From: Gnetum montanum
Lineage: Eukaryota; Streptophyta; Gnetopsida; Gnetales; Gnetaceae
Assembly: GCA_015680685.1 (NCBI GenBank)
Contig: MNCI01028403.1
Coordinates: 401,542 to 465,541 of the forward strand
DNA length: 64,000 nt
Direction of reading: 5' to 3'
Numbering within the stretch: the stretch's first letter is position 1; each line of letters starts with the position of its first letter. This document shows positions 22,119 to 32,430 of this stretch, piece by piece. A model generated the notes under the pieces. That model did not search any database, was not told the DNA's origin, and saw nothing but the letters and a program-made list of their open reading frames with translations. The translations under genes were made by a program, and so were the position numbers.

Positions 22119-24095
22119 TTACTGAAATGGGGGATATCCCCCATAACTAAACGGTTGAGTATGGCAAGGATTAATAAATGAAGAATGAGGATCCTTGCAT
22201 ATTGGAATTATTGACACCGGTCCAAACTTATCCCCTTGGATTTTACGCACTTTGTAATAAACACAGTGGGGCACTTCATACGATGTAGTTCCCGGATAAC
22301 GAGTTGACCCACTATGATGGTTAGGACCGTTAGATGGTATGCAAGGATTGGGCTGATGCCTCCCATGGTTGTGTTCATTGGGCCTTGTGGTTGTTGGAGT
22401 GTTAGTTGGTGGCCCTGATGAAGGTACATGAGGCGCTGGGTTCGAAGGTAAGGATGCACCACATTGTTGGACTTGTGCTGGGTTGGAAGATGCAGTGGCC
22501 TCAGAGTTATGTTGTCCCTTCCTACGGCCGTGTTTAAAGAAAGGACGTCTTTGATGTTGAGGAGGCTCTTCACCGTAATTAGTAGCAGCAGCACAAGTGT
22601 TGTTCATGGGTTGCGGTGGTACAAACACCTGAGGAACAGTTGGTGGCATTGTGGAAGGAGGGAAAGGATAAGAATGTTGAAAGTTAGGAGGAGGATAAGG
22701 TGCACAAGGTGGTGGTTGTGTTGGAGGTATGGGTTGATGGTATTGTGAAGAATGGTATTGTGGTGAGATAAAGTGTGGTGGCCCAGTTGAAGAAACAGGA
22801 TGTTGAACGTTATAAGCATTTGGATTCGGAAAATGTGAAGGGTGCCTCCAGTCTAAGGGTGGATTCCCCCACGACTGGGATTGTTGCCACTGTGGTCTAA
22901 CACAGTATCTCTGTACGAACTCTGGATGTAACGTGTTTCCCCAATGCTCATGTAGATGTAACAAGATTGGGCATTGGCCTTTGGGGTGATCGTACAGGCA
23001 TATGTTGCATTCATACGTAGGATTGGCAGTTGAGCGCTTATTCCCTTCATTCTTTTTTTCCGAATGTCTACTATTTTGTCCTGCTTCTTGGGTTGTGAAA
23101 ACTCTATCTCCAATGTTGTTGATATATTCTCCACACTTTTGATTCATCCATTCCAACATCTTATTGATCTTTGCCTCGGCTTCTTCTAACAATTGTTGTA
23201 TTGGCAAAGATGATGTTTCCACCTTGGAATTTGTTGATCTCTCCTTGTTATGATCATGGACCTTTGTTGAGTTAAGATTTTGGTCCCGTTGATGTTTTTC
23301 AACACTCTCCCATGTAGCTATTTCTCCTTCTTCTTTTGCTACCCGCTTAATAAGCTCTTGGATTTGATGGGTTCGTAGGTTGTATAGTTGACCTCGGGCA
23401 TACGTTCCTAAGGTCCCTCTTGTTTCATTACGTAGCCCATCAACGATGTGATACATTAGCCTTTCCTCGGAAAACCCATGGCCTGGACAGTTGTTTAACA
23501 GTGAATAATATCTTTCTAAGGCCATGTCCAAGGGTTCATGTTTTTCTTGTTTCCATCCTTGGATTTGTTTCCTCAAGGCTGACACTCTAGCGTAGGATTG
23601 ATATTTTTCGTTAAAGGCTTCTACCATTGTTGACCAGCGTCGTAGCGAATTTGGTTTCAACGATCTATACCATACTTTATCTTGATCAACGAGTGTCATA
23701 GGAAAGAGCTTCAGTTTCTGCCAACTGTTATCAATGTTATTCCATGTGCAGGCATCGTAGAAGGCTAGTAAATGTTGATGCGGAACTAAGTCATAGCCTC
23801 CTGAAAATTTGGGAAAGTTGTTTAAATCGAGCTTGGGTCGGCTCTCTTTAAGATGCCTACGTGAGATTCGGACAGCCTCTTGTATTTGCGTGAAGCTTGT
23901 AGTGGCCAGTGGGGATTCATCGTCATCAGGTAAGTTATGTCTTCGTGCGTTATGATGACGTTGTTTTTGCTCAGTCTTATAAGAAACTCCCACTTCAGGT
24001 TGTATACTCCAACTTTCATCATCATATAACTCATTGGTTCTCCAATGAACATCCTCACTAAGTGTGGCGTTATTATCATCTTGTAGGCGAGGCAT
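22119..24095 (-). CDS. gag: Element A Gag polyprotein, open reading frame
   Basis: 658 codons without a stop, starting 111 bp after the PBS. Gag would form the cytoplasmic particle and bind element RNA. Residues about 90-260 are the retrotransposon-gag core: LDLNNFPKFSGGYD, VWYRSLKPNSLRRWSTMVEA, FNEKYQSYARVSALRKQIQG, EPLDMALERYYSLLNNCPGH, YHIVDGLRNETRGTLGTYA. A predicted coiled segment lies near 295-320. A zinc-knuckle-like box CNICLYDHPKGQC has Cys363, Cys366, His370 and Cys375 (spacing C-x2-C-x3-H-x4-C, one residue shorter than the usual CCHC). The tail 400-600 is rich in Pro, His, Gln and Tyr. The same layout occurs, broken, in E, F and G. It is the only long intact frame in the window; whether it is expressed is unknown. 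No protease follows. Confidence 0.9.
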   Translation of the reverse strand: MPRLQDDNNATLSEDVHWRTNELYDDESWSIQPEVGVSYKTEQKQRHHNARRHNLPDDDESPLATTSFTQIQEAVRISRRHLKESRPKLDLNNFPKFSGGYDLVPHQHLLAFYDACTWNNIDNSWQKLKLFPMTLVDQDKVWYRSLKPNSLRRWSTMVEAFNEKYQSYARVSALRKQIQGWKQEKHEPLDMALERYYSLLNNCPGHGFSEERLMYHIVDGLRNETRGTLGTYARGQLYNLRTHQIQELIKRVAKEEGEIATWESVEKHQRDQNLNSTKVHDHNKERSTNSKVETSSLPIQQLLEEAEAKINKMLEWMNQKCGEYINNIGDRVFTTQEAGQNSRHSEKKNEGNKRSTANPTYECNICLYDHPKGQCPILLHLHEHWGNTLHPEFVQRYCVRPQWQQSQSWGNPPLDWRHPSHFPNPNAYNVQHPVSSTGPPHFISPQYHSSQYHQPIPPTQPPPCAPYPPPNFQHSYPFPPSTMPPTVPQVFVPPQPMNNTCAAATNYGEEPPQHQRRPFFKHGRRKGQHNSEATASSNPAQVQQCGASLPSNPAPHVPSSGPPTNTPTTTRPNEHNHGRHQPNPCIPSNGPNHHSGSTRYPGTTSYEVPHCVYYKVRKIQGDKFGPVSIIPICKDPHSSFINPCHTQPFSYGGYPPFQ

Positions 24096-24205
24096 GTTGT
24101 GCGTGAATTTATGTGACTTTTAATAATTATTATTTTCTGAAAGATATATCGTTAAGTTCTATACAACAACCCTGTATGATTTAACTAATCTAGATAACTA
24201 GCACC

Positions 24206-24224
24206 ATCCCCGGCAACGGCGCCA
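24206..24224 (-). other. Primer binding site of element A, tRNA-Asp
   Basis: On the minus strand TGGCGCCGTTGCCGGGGAT, one base from the LTR end. It is the exact complement of the 3' end of plant tRNA-Asp(GTC), as recalled from Arabidopsis (CCCCGGCAACGGCGCCA). This PBS is typical of Athila-like elements. Confidence 0.88.
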
Positions 24225-24225
24225 A

Positions 24226-25194
24226 TGATGAGTGGCGAGGTACCCCTACACTCAACCATACGAAACGAGCATCGCACGCGCGATCCTGTCAAACTCCACA
24301 GATGGACTAGTTGTGGCACCTAGATAATTAGCCTTAGGTCGCAGTTCGTTGTCTTCCCATCTAGACTAGTTTTGCATATGTCACGCATGGTTTAGTCTAG
24401 ATGAGGTGTATGATGTGTTCTAATTCTAACGCTGCTCCTGATGGCAATGGAAAATAATGTTAACTAATCTAAGCTAAGAGGAAAAGGGTAAGAAATCTAA
24501 TCTAGCCTAAGTGCGACAAGCAACCAATTCCTTGATCAATCGTACACATCTTGGACTTCGTGCATGACTGCCACGAGGACTACCAAGCATAGGCCTAGGT
24601 ACGCCACTGGGATTACCAAGCGCAGACCCCAAATACGCCACTGGGTTACCAAGCATAGATCCCCCTAGCTACACCACTGGGCTACCAAGAAGTCACACTT
24701 AAATGCTCGTAATCAAGTCGTACTCACTCCGCTTCTAGGAGTTCAGGGTTGAGAGACTAATCGCGGTAAGTAACCAATTCCTTAACTAGCCGTACACACA
24801 CGTAGATGCTCGTAGTCAAGTCGTACTTACACCGCGCTATGAAAGCAATAAATAACATGAAATAAATAACAATAAATAAACTAAGTGAATGTTGCAATGA
24901 TGAAGTAATCTCGATCTTTATTGCCGGTCATGTGCATGTCCAAGTACGGCACACTCGAATAAAGACACCATACAATCACATTCACCACACTGCGGGCAGA
25001 CACGGGGAAATTCTAACTCTGGAGGGATCAAACTGCCAGAGCTTCACTACCTAAAACTAGGATGTGGAATAAGGGAGAGCCGCCTCTTATTTATAAACAT
25101 GAAGGCTGACTGCGATATCACGTACGCGATATCGCAGGGGATGCGATATCGCGTCGGACGCGATATCGCGACCGACGCAGACCGCGTCTCATCA
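24226..25194 (-). mobile_element. Element A 5' LTR
   Basis: 969 bp, on the plus strand TGATGAGTGGCGAGG to CGCGTCTCATCA, followed by the target duplication GTTGG. U3 palindromes at 25115-25170 include CGCGATATCGCG forms, with a TATA box near 25088-25096. It lacks one GATATC unit present in the left copy. Confidence 0.9.
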
Positions 25195-25199
25195 GTTGG

Positions 25200-26072
25200 T
25201 ATTGAAACCAACATTAGTTTAGTGACAAAAAATGTGGTAGAAAATTTAAATGATTATTAAGGCTTCCATGATAGCTCTTTTATGGAAATTCATAGTAGAT
25301 GTTACAAAATTTTAGCACCCCAACCACCTGTGGCTTCGACACTAGCTTTACTCTAGAAATTCATAATAGATGTTGTAAAATTCTAGCACCTAGAGCACCT
25401 ACAAATTTCACAATGAGGATTCTACTACAATAGGGTAAAGGTAGCAGTGTATTCCTTAGGATTTTTGGCTTCAAGAAAATAGAAAATGGCTTTAAACATG
25501 TAATAAAAGCATATCTGGTCATTAAATTAGTTTAGAACCTCACCAGCATTGGCCTCCCAACTACTTCCATGTTGGGTATGGCAAAAAGAGAAGAAAGAAA
25601 AGGGAGGTGAGATGATGATAATCTCACACCTCCTACCTCAACATTGATGAAGAAAAGGCTCACAACCAAAGTGGAAAGTTGGTGTTTTTCCACTAAAATT
25701 GATTTTAGCCAGCTACCAATTTTTTTAGCTTGGAAAAATAGGGGGAAAGGCCAACTCATAGATGAGTTGAATCATCCACTTTAGAAATTAGAGAATAAAT
25801 TTTTGGCAATAAAATGAAAAATAGGGGAAGGAGATATCAACACTAGCTTTGGGCTATAAAATTCATAGAAAGTGTTGTGAAAAGCCAAAACCAAACGACC
25901 TACAACTTCCACACTCCAATTTTGATCATAGGGGGGAAATATCAGTGTTGAATCTTCAAAGGTTTTGGCTACAAAAAAAGAAGGAAAATCTTGCAAATGG
26001 TAACAAAAGGAATAGATCTAGTCATAAAATTTATGTGAAGGTTTGGGCCCTCCTTCTAGCACCAAGAAAAAC
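25200..26072 (-). other. Element B 5' leader right of element A
   Basis: Non-coding. Contains repeated AATTCATA-TAGATGTT blocks near 25290, 25366 and 25860, and the copy of the 15995-16298 repeat at 25525-25760. A candidate PBS, TTGGTGCTAGAAGGAGGGCC on the minus strand (26046-26065), begins 7 bp from the inferred LTR end; the tRNA is not identified. The small frames at 25532-26100 are not supported as genes. Confidence 0.5.
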
Positions 26073-27632
26073 TATTACAATTGAAAATCTTGATCAATAG
26101 AAAAAAATCAAGGATCCTCTATGTAGCAGTTCCCCAACCCCAAATCCCTAGGAATTTTAGGAATTTGATCTGATCATGCATGAATGCTTGTGATTTTATC
26201 CTTCAAAGTAAAATCAACCAAGGACTTATGAGATGTGAAATATGGAAGTATAAACAAATCTAGAAAATGCACAGAAAATAAATTTATTTTTGAACATAAA
26301 ACTCAAATCTTAAAACTTTATTAAGAAAGAATAAAAAAAAAGTTTTAAAAATGTGTACAAATGGTTCCAAGATGAGAAAAAATGGGGTTCACTTATGAAG
26401 AATTCAAAGCCTATTGAAGCTAATGTGATCTGCTCCACGATCTAGGTGCTAAGCCACTCCTAGTGCTATCGAACCTCCCTTCACTACTACAACCTTAAAT
26501 CTATAAGTTGGGTCATTGTGGGGGGTAAGAAAGGTGGAAAATTTGGATGCAAAATTACTCCATGCTAAGGTTTGAAAATCCTATAAGTGTAGTGTTGACA
26601 TCAAAAATCCACCAAATCTAAAAGCCACAATGCTTCCACATTGGGGTTCAAGAGAATGCAAATATGGAAACTTGTAGTGAAAATGCCCCAAATGTGGAAT
26701 TATGAATAAACTTGTGTGTATGAAAATTACTTGATGATGATTCCCTTACTCAAAATTTTGGAACAACAAAAGTTCTTGTATGCCAAAAGCCACTAAACTT
26801 GTAAATGGTGTTAGAGGCTAGATTTTATAGGATCTTTGGGCCATGATTGAGGCTAAAAATTGGCTATTATTTGGTTACAAAAATGACTGTAAGATGGCTA
26901 TGAAATAGCTACAAATTTGATGTAAAATTTCTACCAAATTTGAGGAGTTGCCATACATAGTAAGTGCTTCCTCCCATTGCTATTCCATTTACTATAAATA
27001 GTAACTAGGGCACACCTTCCATGGTGGAGATGAATCTTCCATGTTGAGCTCTCCACCATGTTTGTTAAAGTGACTAGTTAACATTGAAGTACATGAAGTG
27101 ATAAAGTTTTTCTTTTGTGGCTTCCATGTTGGGGGATTGAATTTTCCAAAATAGGGATGAAGACTCCATGCTGGCAAGAACTTCTACTTTGAAGGGGAAA
27201 AGTTTCCCAAACAAGGGGCTAGTTTCCAAGATGAGGGGAAACTTCCAAATTGAAGGGGGAAAGTTTCCAACACCCCCATCTCTCCATGGTAGGGTTAGAT
27301 GAGATCTACCACCTTGCATGTGTTTCCAACATAGAAAAATGTATGTCCCTCATAAAACCCACCAAATTTCATTTTTGACATTCCAAAAAGCATTTTTGAA
27401 ACCACCCCCCTCACCAAGCCCAAATATAAACATTAGGTAACTTTTTTCACTTGGTAAATGAGGCTTTGACCACTTGTGAGGTATTTTATAGCCCCAAAAG
27501 TATAAAGCATGTGAAATTATCCATTATGAGTTACAATTTTCACATTTACAATGAATTTTTAACTCAAGATTTATGGCGTTAAAGCTATACGATGAAGATT
27601 GGTTATAACATGCAAATTTTTGTGGTGTTTCA
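26073..27632 (-). mobile_element. Element B 5' LTR (right copy)
   Basis: Homologous throughout to 11074-12652. Its outer end GTGGTGTTTCA at 27622-27632 is identical to the left copy. The inner end reads TATTAC where the left copy has TGTTGC, so the terminal TG has changed. It is followed by ATAGT, matching ATAGC before the left LTR. Confidence 0.8.
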
Positions 27633-28325
27633 ATAGTTGTAGGTAAGCTCCAGTAGTTCTTCCACCTGAAAGTTAGAATATTTTCTAAGTGCCCACAGCA
27701 GGAGTCAAAGAGTGTATGAATCTTTATTCCAGTACTATTTATTATACCTAAGCATTGCAATGTGTACAACAATAAAGATGAAATTTCTAATAAACATTAT
27801 AGCACTTTGAAATAGATTAATTATTTTTTTTACAAATTTAATGTTTTAAGTAGTTTCCTTTAATGCTTTAAGTAATTAAAGTAATTAAATTAAGATAATT
27901 TAAGCTAAATTAAGATTAATTAAATAGTGATTAATTAAACAGACAAGTACGACTACTTTGAGCATATGCTTGGCACTTGGTAATCCCAATAACTCTTAAT
28001 GTTTGGTAACCTAGTAGTGTTAAACATGTTTAGGATGTGTACAACAAGTGATAAGGGATGCTTATATTAGGATTCGTTAAATGTTAGCTAGTTAGAGTAA
28101 ATTAGCAATTAAATATATAATTATTTACTTTTATTCTTAGGCAACTTAGAACATAAAATATAAAAATGATAAAAAACCATATGCGTCAGTTACACTTAAC
28201 CATATCTTTACATTTCACAAGTGTAATTGAGAACACAATGATTGCAATGGTTAGTTTCACTTCCTAGAGACTAGTGTACTTAGAAAGCTATAAGTCCATG
28301 GAATTCAATTGAATCACGTGTGTAC
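27633..28325 (+). mobile_element. Element G LTR, continuation after element B
   Basis: Continues the LTR interrupted at 11073. It aligns with 29015-29700: TAGTTGTAG, GGAGTCAAAGAGTGTATG, CAATAAAGATG, AGCACTTTGAAATAGATTAA and the GGTAAYCC repeats. It breaks off after AATTGAATCACG near 28318 and lacks the last 50 or so bases (the GGGGTAC-to-CTCGTCA end). Confidence 0.8.
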
Positions 28326-28389
28326 TGAAAAATGAAATTAGGCCATTTAACATTGAATGCAAATAATTTGCTACCTATTTCATCAATGT

Positions 28390-28640
28390 CAAGGAATTTT
28401 TCCCAACAATGCCCTATCCTTGGGATGTGCCCATTTCAATTCACATTGGCAAAGCTGTGTGGATCGTGCACAATCCTAGGAGTAAGGAGGAGAATATGAA
28501 AGCATTGTTAGATGTTTTCCATCTTTCATCCAAAGTTGCAACCATAATAGAACAATCACAATAGCCTTAACCACTGTATGTGTTTGAAGTAGGAGAAGGT
28601 CCTTTGGAGCCTTAAGAGCCTCCACCACCTAGGACCATTT
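28390..28640 (+). pseudogene. C-terminal aORF fragment between two G-type LTRs
   Basis: Reads YFINVKEFFPTMPYPWDVP, then FHLSSKVATI and EPPPPRTI with stops. This matches the C-terminus of A's aORF (WYVKANQMFPQLPCPWEVP ... EEPPPPRTT) and, in part, G's own end at 10520-10660. A PPT-like GTGGGGGCA follows at 28858-28867. The fragment therefore represents an element body reduced to its last 0.5 kb, between a 3'-truncated LTR and a complete one. Confidence 0.7.
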
Positions 28641-28867
28641 AATCTTCCTCATTGTCTTCATGTCATTGAATGGATTGTGTTTGTCAATTTTGTCCTAGTG
28701 TTCAATTTTGTAACATCAAAAAATAATTTGTAATGATTATATATCCATACACTCTGGAACTTAGTGTTTAGTCATATTTTTCATATGTCTGTTGTCACTA
28801 AATAATTCCATACCTTCCCGAATTTGTAAAGAACTCAAGGATGAGTTTTTATTTAATTGTGGGGGCA

Positions 28868-29753
28868 TGATGAATCATAAATTGGTTACATTAACTAGGC
28901 CCCATTGAATAGGCCTTATCAATGCATGATTTGATGCGTTGGCGTGGCCCATTAACGTAGTATCTATTTTTACCTATAAATATGTGCTTACCCACTATTT
29001 TTATGGCATCTTTGTCATAGTTGTAGTGGAGCACTTGCAATTTTCTTACATGAAATTTAGAATATTTTTCTAAGTGATTGTAGTAAGAGTCAAGAGTGTA
29101 TGGATCATTTTTTGAACATTGTTGTACTTAAGCATAGCAGTGTGTGTGGTAATAAAGACAATATTTTTCATAAATCTTGTAGCACTTTGAAATAGATTAA
29201 TTGTTTACTTATGCATTTACTATTTTGTGCAATTTTATTTAATGCTTCAAGTAATCAAATAGTTAGTTAAGCTAAATTAAGCTAAGTTAAATAATGATTA
29301 ATTAAGGACATAAGTACGACCACTTTGGGTATATTCTTGGCACTTGGTAATTCTAGTAATGCTTAATGTTTGGTAACCCGGTAATCTTAAACATGTTCAA
29401 GATGTGTATGGTAAGTGGAAACAAATACTTATGTTCGGATTAGTTAGGAGTAGCTCATTATATTAAATTATAAATTTAATTATTTTATTTTATACATTAT
29501 TCTCATCCTTAGGTGACTTAAAATAGAAAACATAAAAAATGATAAAAACCATATGCTTTAATTGCACTTAACCATACCTTTGCACTTCACAAGTGTAATT
29601 GGAAACACAACGATTGTAATCATAGAAGGCTATAAGGCCATAGAATTTGACCAAATGTGCTTAGAAGGCTATAAGGCCATAGAATTTGACCAAATTGGGC
29701 ATGAACACTTAGTGATTTGTATGGTTAGGCATAGGGGTACTTGCCGCTCGTCA
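28868..29753 (+). mobile_element. Second, complete G-type LTR
   Basis: 886 bp from TGATGAATC to CTCGTCA (normally CTCATCA). U3 blocks CATTAAC, CATTGAAT and TTATCAATGC lie at 28893-28965, then CCTATAAATA at 28974-28983. The usual TCAATAAAG-like signal appears as GTAATAAAGAC near 29150. A short direct duplication (GAAGGCTATAAGGCCATAGA) lies at about 29624-29687. It ends against element H sequence at 29754. Confidence 0.85.
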
Positions 29754-30557
29754 CCTTAGCTAGAAGACTCATCTATCTCTCATGAGATAGCCTTAACTTG
29801 ACTTAGAATCTTATTTTTCTTATCACAAGGTATAGAACAACTACAAAAGGTATGATAATCATACCTTCTAGTGTTGTATTTGATCTTCCTTGAAGAAGTC
29901 CTTTAATCTTTACTACTCTTTTGGCTTTGATCCTTTAACTGCCATGACTTATGATGTAAGAACTCTAGCTGATCAACAACATAGACCATTTTAGACTATG
30001 AAGAGCTTTTGGTCCCTTTGATGAAGTTCTTTTTTCCCTCTCTTGTAAACTTTGAGTATTGAGCACTCCTTTTCTCAGTAAGAGATACTTGAGAACTCAT
30101 TTTCTCATTGATCTCTCCTTCATTAGACCTTATATTTTCTTCCTTTTCTTGATGGCTAGAAGATATTCTCTCAATTCTTCTCAAAATATCTTTTTAGTTA
30201 GTCTATAATTCCTTCATATCTCTTGAAAAATATTAAATTATCTTCTTCTTTAGAGGCATAACAAAAAATGATATAAAAGGTAATTCTCACAAAATTCTAT
30301 AAGGAAAAGTAAAATATTCACTCAAGGCATGAGATAATAAATTCTTAGATCTTCAAAGAAATAAGCATAAATCCATAAAACCCTAGCTATTCCAAGTCAA
30401 TGAATGTCCAATTCCACAATTATCTTTCAATTCTTCAAAGATATGACAAACCTAGGGATCAAATAAGCATAAATCCTTTAAACCCTATCTATTACAAGTC
30501 AATTGATGTCCAATTCAACAATTATCTTTCAATTCTTCAAAGATATGTCAAATGTAG
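29754..30557 (-). mobile_element. Element H internal fragment, left of D
   Basis: Sequence that continues across element D into 39143-39301; removing D and one TGTAG copy restores continuity. On the minus strand it holds a Lys/Glu-rich stretch (30184-29996: RRIERISSSHQEKEENIRSN, then EKRSAQYSKFTREGKKNF), which is gag-like in composition but not assignable. It lies downstream of a PBS at 39284-39295. Probably an LTR element of another lineage (Copia or unclassified). Confidence 0.45.
30361..30552. repeat. About 100-bp tandem duplication in element H
   Basis: 30361-30461 and 30466-30552 are near-identical (ATAAGCATAAATCC ... CTTTCAATTCTTCAAAGATATG). D inserted where a third unit would start: the right flank TGTAGGGATTAAAGG resembles CCTAGGGATCAAATAAG. 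Confidence 0.8.
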
Positions 30558-31367
30558 TGATGAGCCATGATATCACGTACGTGATATCGCATCGACCCTT
30601 GCAATATCGCGTACATGATATCGCGGCCTGCCATCATGTCTATAAATAAGAGGTGACTTTCCCTTGTTCACTCATCTAGAGTTATACCCTTAGCCAAACT
30701 ATAGAAGTTTTACCATTCCAGAGTTAGAATAATTTCCATGTGCCCGCAGTAGGAGTCTCAAAGTAAACAGATCTTTATTCAAGCAAATTGTACTTGAGCA
30801 CACATTTGTGTATGGCAATAAAGATAAACTTTCTGATAAACCTTGTAGCATATGGACTAATCTAGATAGAATTTAATTATTGTTATATGTTTAAATGATT
30901 TTCTAGATAATTAATCTCTCTCAACCCTTGACTCTCCTAGTTAAGTGCATTTAGTACGACTGGTTCGAGCACGTGTGTAAATGCTTGGTAACCTAGTAAT
31001 GAGTAGCGTTTGGTAATCCCAGTAGCATTGCATTAGTTCAGTTGTGTGTGGCAAGTGGGAATGGATACTGATGCTAGGACAATTAGAACTTAGTTAGTGA
31101 ATAGTTAATGAAATTTATTCACTTAGTCTCTTCACCCTTTCCTACTAGCATAGGTGTTAAAAAGATAAAAGTTATAAAAATCACATATCTCAAACTTACT
31201 TAACCATACAACCATGACAATACAAGTAAGTTTGGGAGGACAATGATTTATTAACCTTAAGTGTTCCATTAGGGCACGTAAGCACTTAGTCCTTGGAGTT
31301 TGATCGGATCACGCATGAGATGGTCGTATTCGTATGGTTGAGTGTAGGGGTACCTCACCACTCATCA
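30558..31367 (+). mobile_element. Element D 5' LTR
   Basis: TGATGAGCC ... CTCATCA. GATATC palindromes at 30569-30625, then TATAAATAAGAGG at 30641-30653. A polyadenylation-like AATAAAG is at about 30819-30825. Two GGTAAYCC units lie at 30990-31020. Confidence 0.9.
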
Positions 31368-31368
31368 T

Positions 31369-31386
31369 TGGCATTGTTGCCGAGGA
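31369..31386 (+). other. Primer binding site of element D, degenerate tRNA-Asp
   Basis: TGGCATTGTTGCCGAGGA, one base after the LTR; three differences from the intact PBS of A (TGGCGCCGTTGCCGGGGA). Confidence 0.8.
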
Positions 31387-31513
31387 CTTAGTTGTTTGCA
31401 CACTACGTAGAACATAGGAGATCATTCATAGCGTTGGGACACCAAAATGAACCCATAGGGTTGATCAAAATAAAAATAAGATAACGGTAGATAGCACACC
31501 GAATAAGACAAAA

Positions 31514-32430
31514 ATGTCTTCTTCTTCACACAAAAGCACTTCACCACCTAGGAAAACCAGTAGAGACAGTCGGTAGCACAACACACATAACCAAAATCCA
31601 CCAGTTCCTCAACAATTCCGTGTGGTATATATTCATCACGATGAGTATATACCTAATTTTACCTTTATTCTCCATCGAGATGAACAATTGCATTGGACAG
31701 ACTTAGAGGGTAACATAGTGTTGCCTCCAGACTGAGCAGTCCCTAATATGCTCCTTCATGCTCTTGCACGAATAGGAATGTCACAATTGTACGTAGAGTA
31801 CGTTGCATTTCATTACAACACAAGGGACTACCATCCCATAGAAGTGCAACATCAACAGGACTTGTGATAGGAGAGTTACCACACATCTTTGAAGGGCAAA
31901 GGACCCCATAACGCTCCACCCATCTTAAGAGAAATTGAAGGTGGTAAACCTATTTCAATAGGTTCTCCACAAAATGATGTTTCCTCTCTTAACAATGTTG
32001 AGGAGGTGGTGTATCAAAACCTTCACTTCATGATTCACAACCCTAGTTCTGATCCCCATGAACACCAAGTGTTCAACGAAGGAACATAAACATACGATAA
32101 GGGTGGGCATTCTGATCGTCATCACAATCAGGACTAGGACCACCAAAGATAGGGTAGGAAAAATCGCCATGGAAATGGTTCTCCTTCTTCTTCACCTTCA
32201 TCATCACATTCACCCTCTCCTTCACTATTAGGACATATTCATAAGGAACCTAACTATGAGGATAAGGGTAAGAAAAGTGAGAAACCTTGACGAGAGAGTC
32301 GAGAGTGAGGAGGAGGGAACTCTAGAGAATCACGACATGGAAGAAGGAAAAGTAGGGAACTGTGTAGAAATCACAGATGCTATGAAATAAATGATCATGA
32401 AGAATCCCTAATTGAAACCTGTAGAAGCCA
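31514..32430 (+). pseudogene. Element D gag N-terminal part; core deleted
   Basis: Starts MSSSSHKSTSPPRK at an ATG 127 bp after the PBS; F has MSSSHKSNSPPRN at the same place. It continues YIPNFTFILHRDEQL, GNIVLPPD and LLHALARIG with stops at about 31574, 31732 and 31865. A cleaner stretch at 31889-32089 includes SIGSPQNDV and FMIHNPSSDPHEHQ. Then comes a Ser/His-rich segment. After DHEESLIETCRSQS (about 32425) the sequence jumps to a region equivalent to F near 53105, skipping the capsid core and zinc knuckle. Assembly function is therefore lost. Confidence 0.8.

Larger units (their letters stand above)
16299..25194 (-). mobile_element. Element A: pol-less Athila-like LTR retrotransposon
   Basis: A structurally complete element of 8,896 bp: LTRs at both ends, TG...CA termini with 7-bp inverted ends TGATGAG/CTCATCA, and a perfect 5-bp target duplication GTTGG at 16294-16298 and 25195-25199. 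On the minus strand the order is 5' LTR, tRNA-Asp PBS, open gag, non-coding spacer, internal promoter-like segment, aORF, polypurine tract, 3' LTR. There is no trace of protease, RT, RNase H or integrase, so mobility would need enzymes in trans. The LTRs look about 95% alike by eye apart from a 28-bp deletion in the left copy near 16431, making this the youngest readable insertion in the window. Confidence 0.9.
11074..27632 (-). mobile_element. Element B: TAT-like Ty3 element with nested element A
   Basis: Bounded by two long direct repeats (11074-12652 and 26073-27632) and flanked by ATAGC (11069-11073) and ATAGT (27633-27637), a target duplication with one change. Without element A the length is about 7.7 kb. 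Minus orientation follows from gag on that strand and from a purine-rich AAGGAGGGACCAT next to the left LTR on the minus strand. Coding content is gag plus the region that precedes protease in TAT-lineage elements. Protease, RT, RNase H and integrase are absent, so it is non-autonomous. It entered the LTR of element G and was later hit by A. Confidence 0.8.

Noticed and set aside
22208-22819. Several frames overlapping element A gag on both strands
   Set aside because: Shadows of the Pro/His/Tyr-rich gag tail; the 658-codon frame explains the region.
24206-24224. Possible tRNA-Asp gene fragment
   Set aside because: Only the 3' 19 bases are present, one base from an LTR end, as expected for a primer binding site; no cloverleaf upstream.
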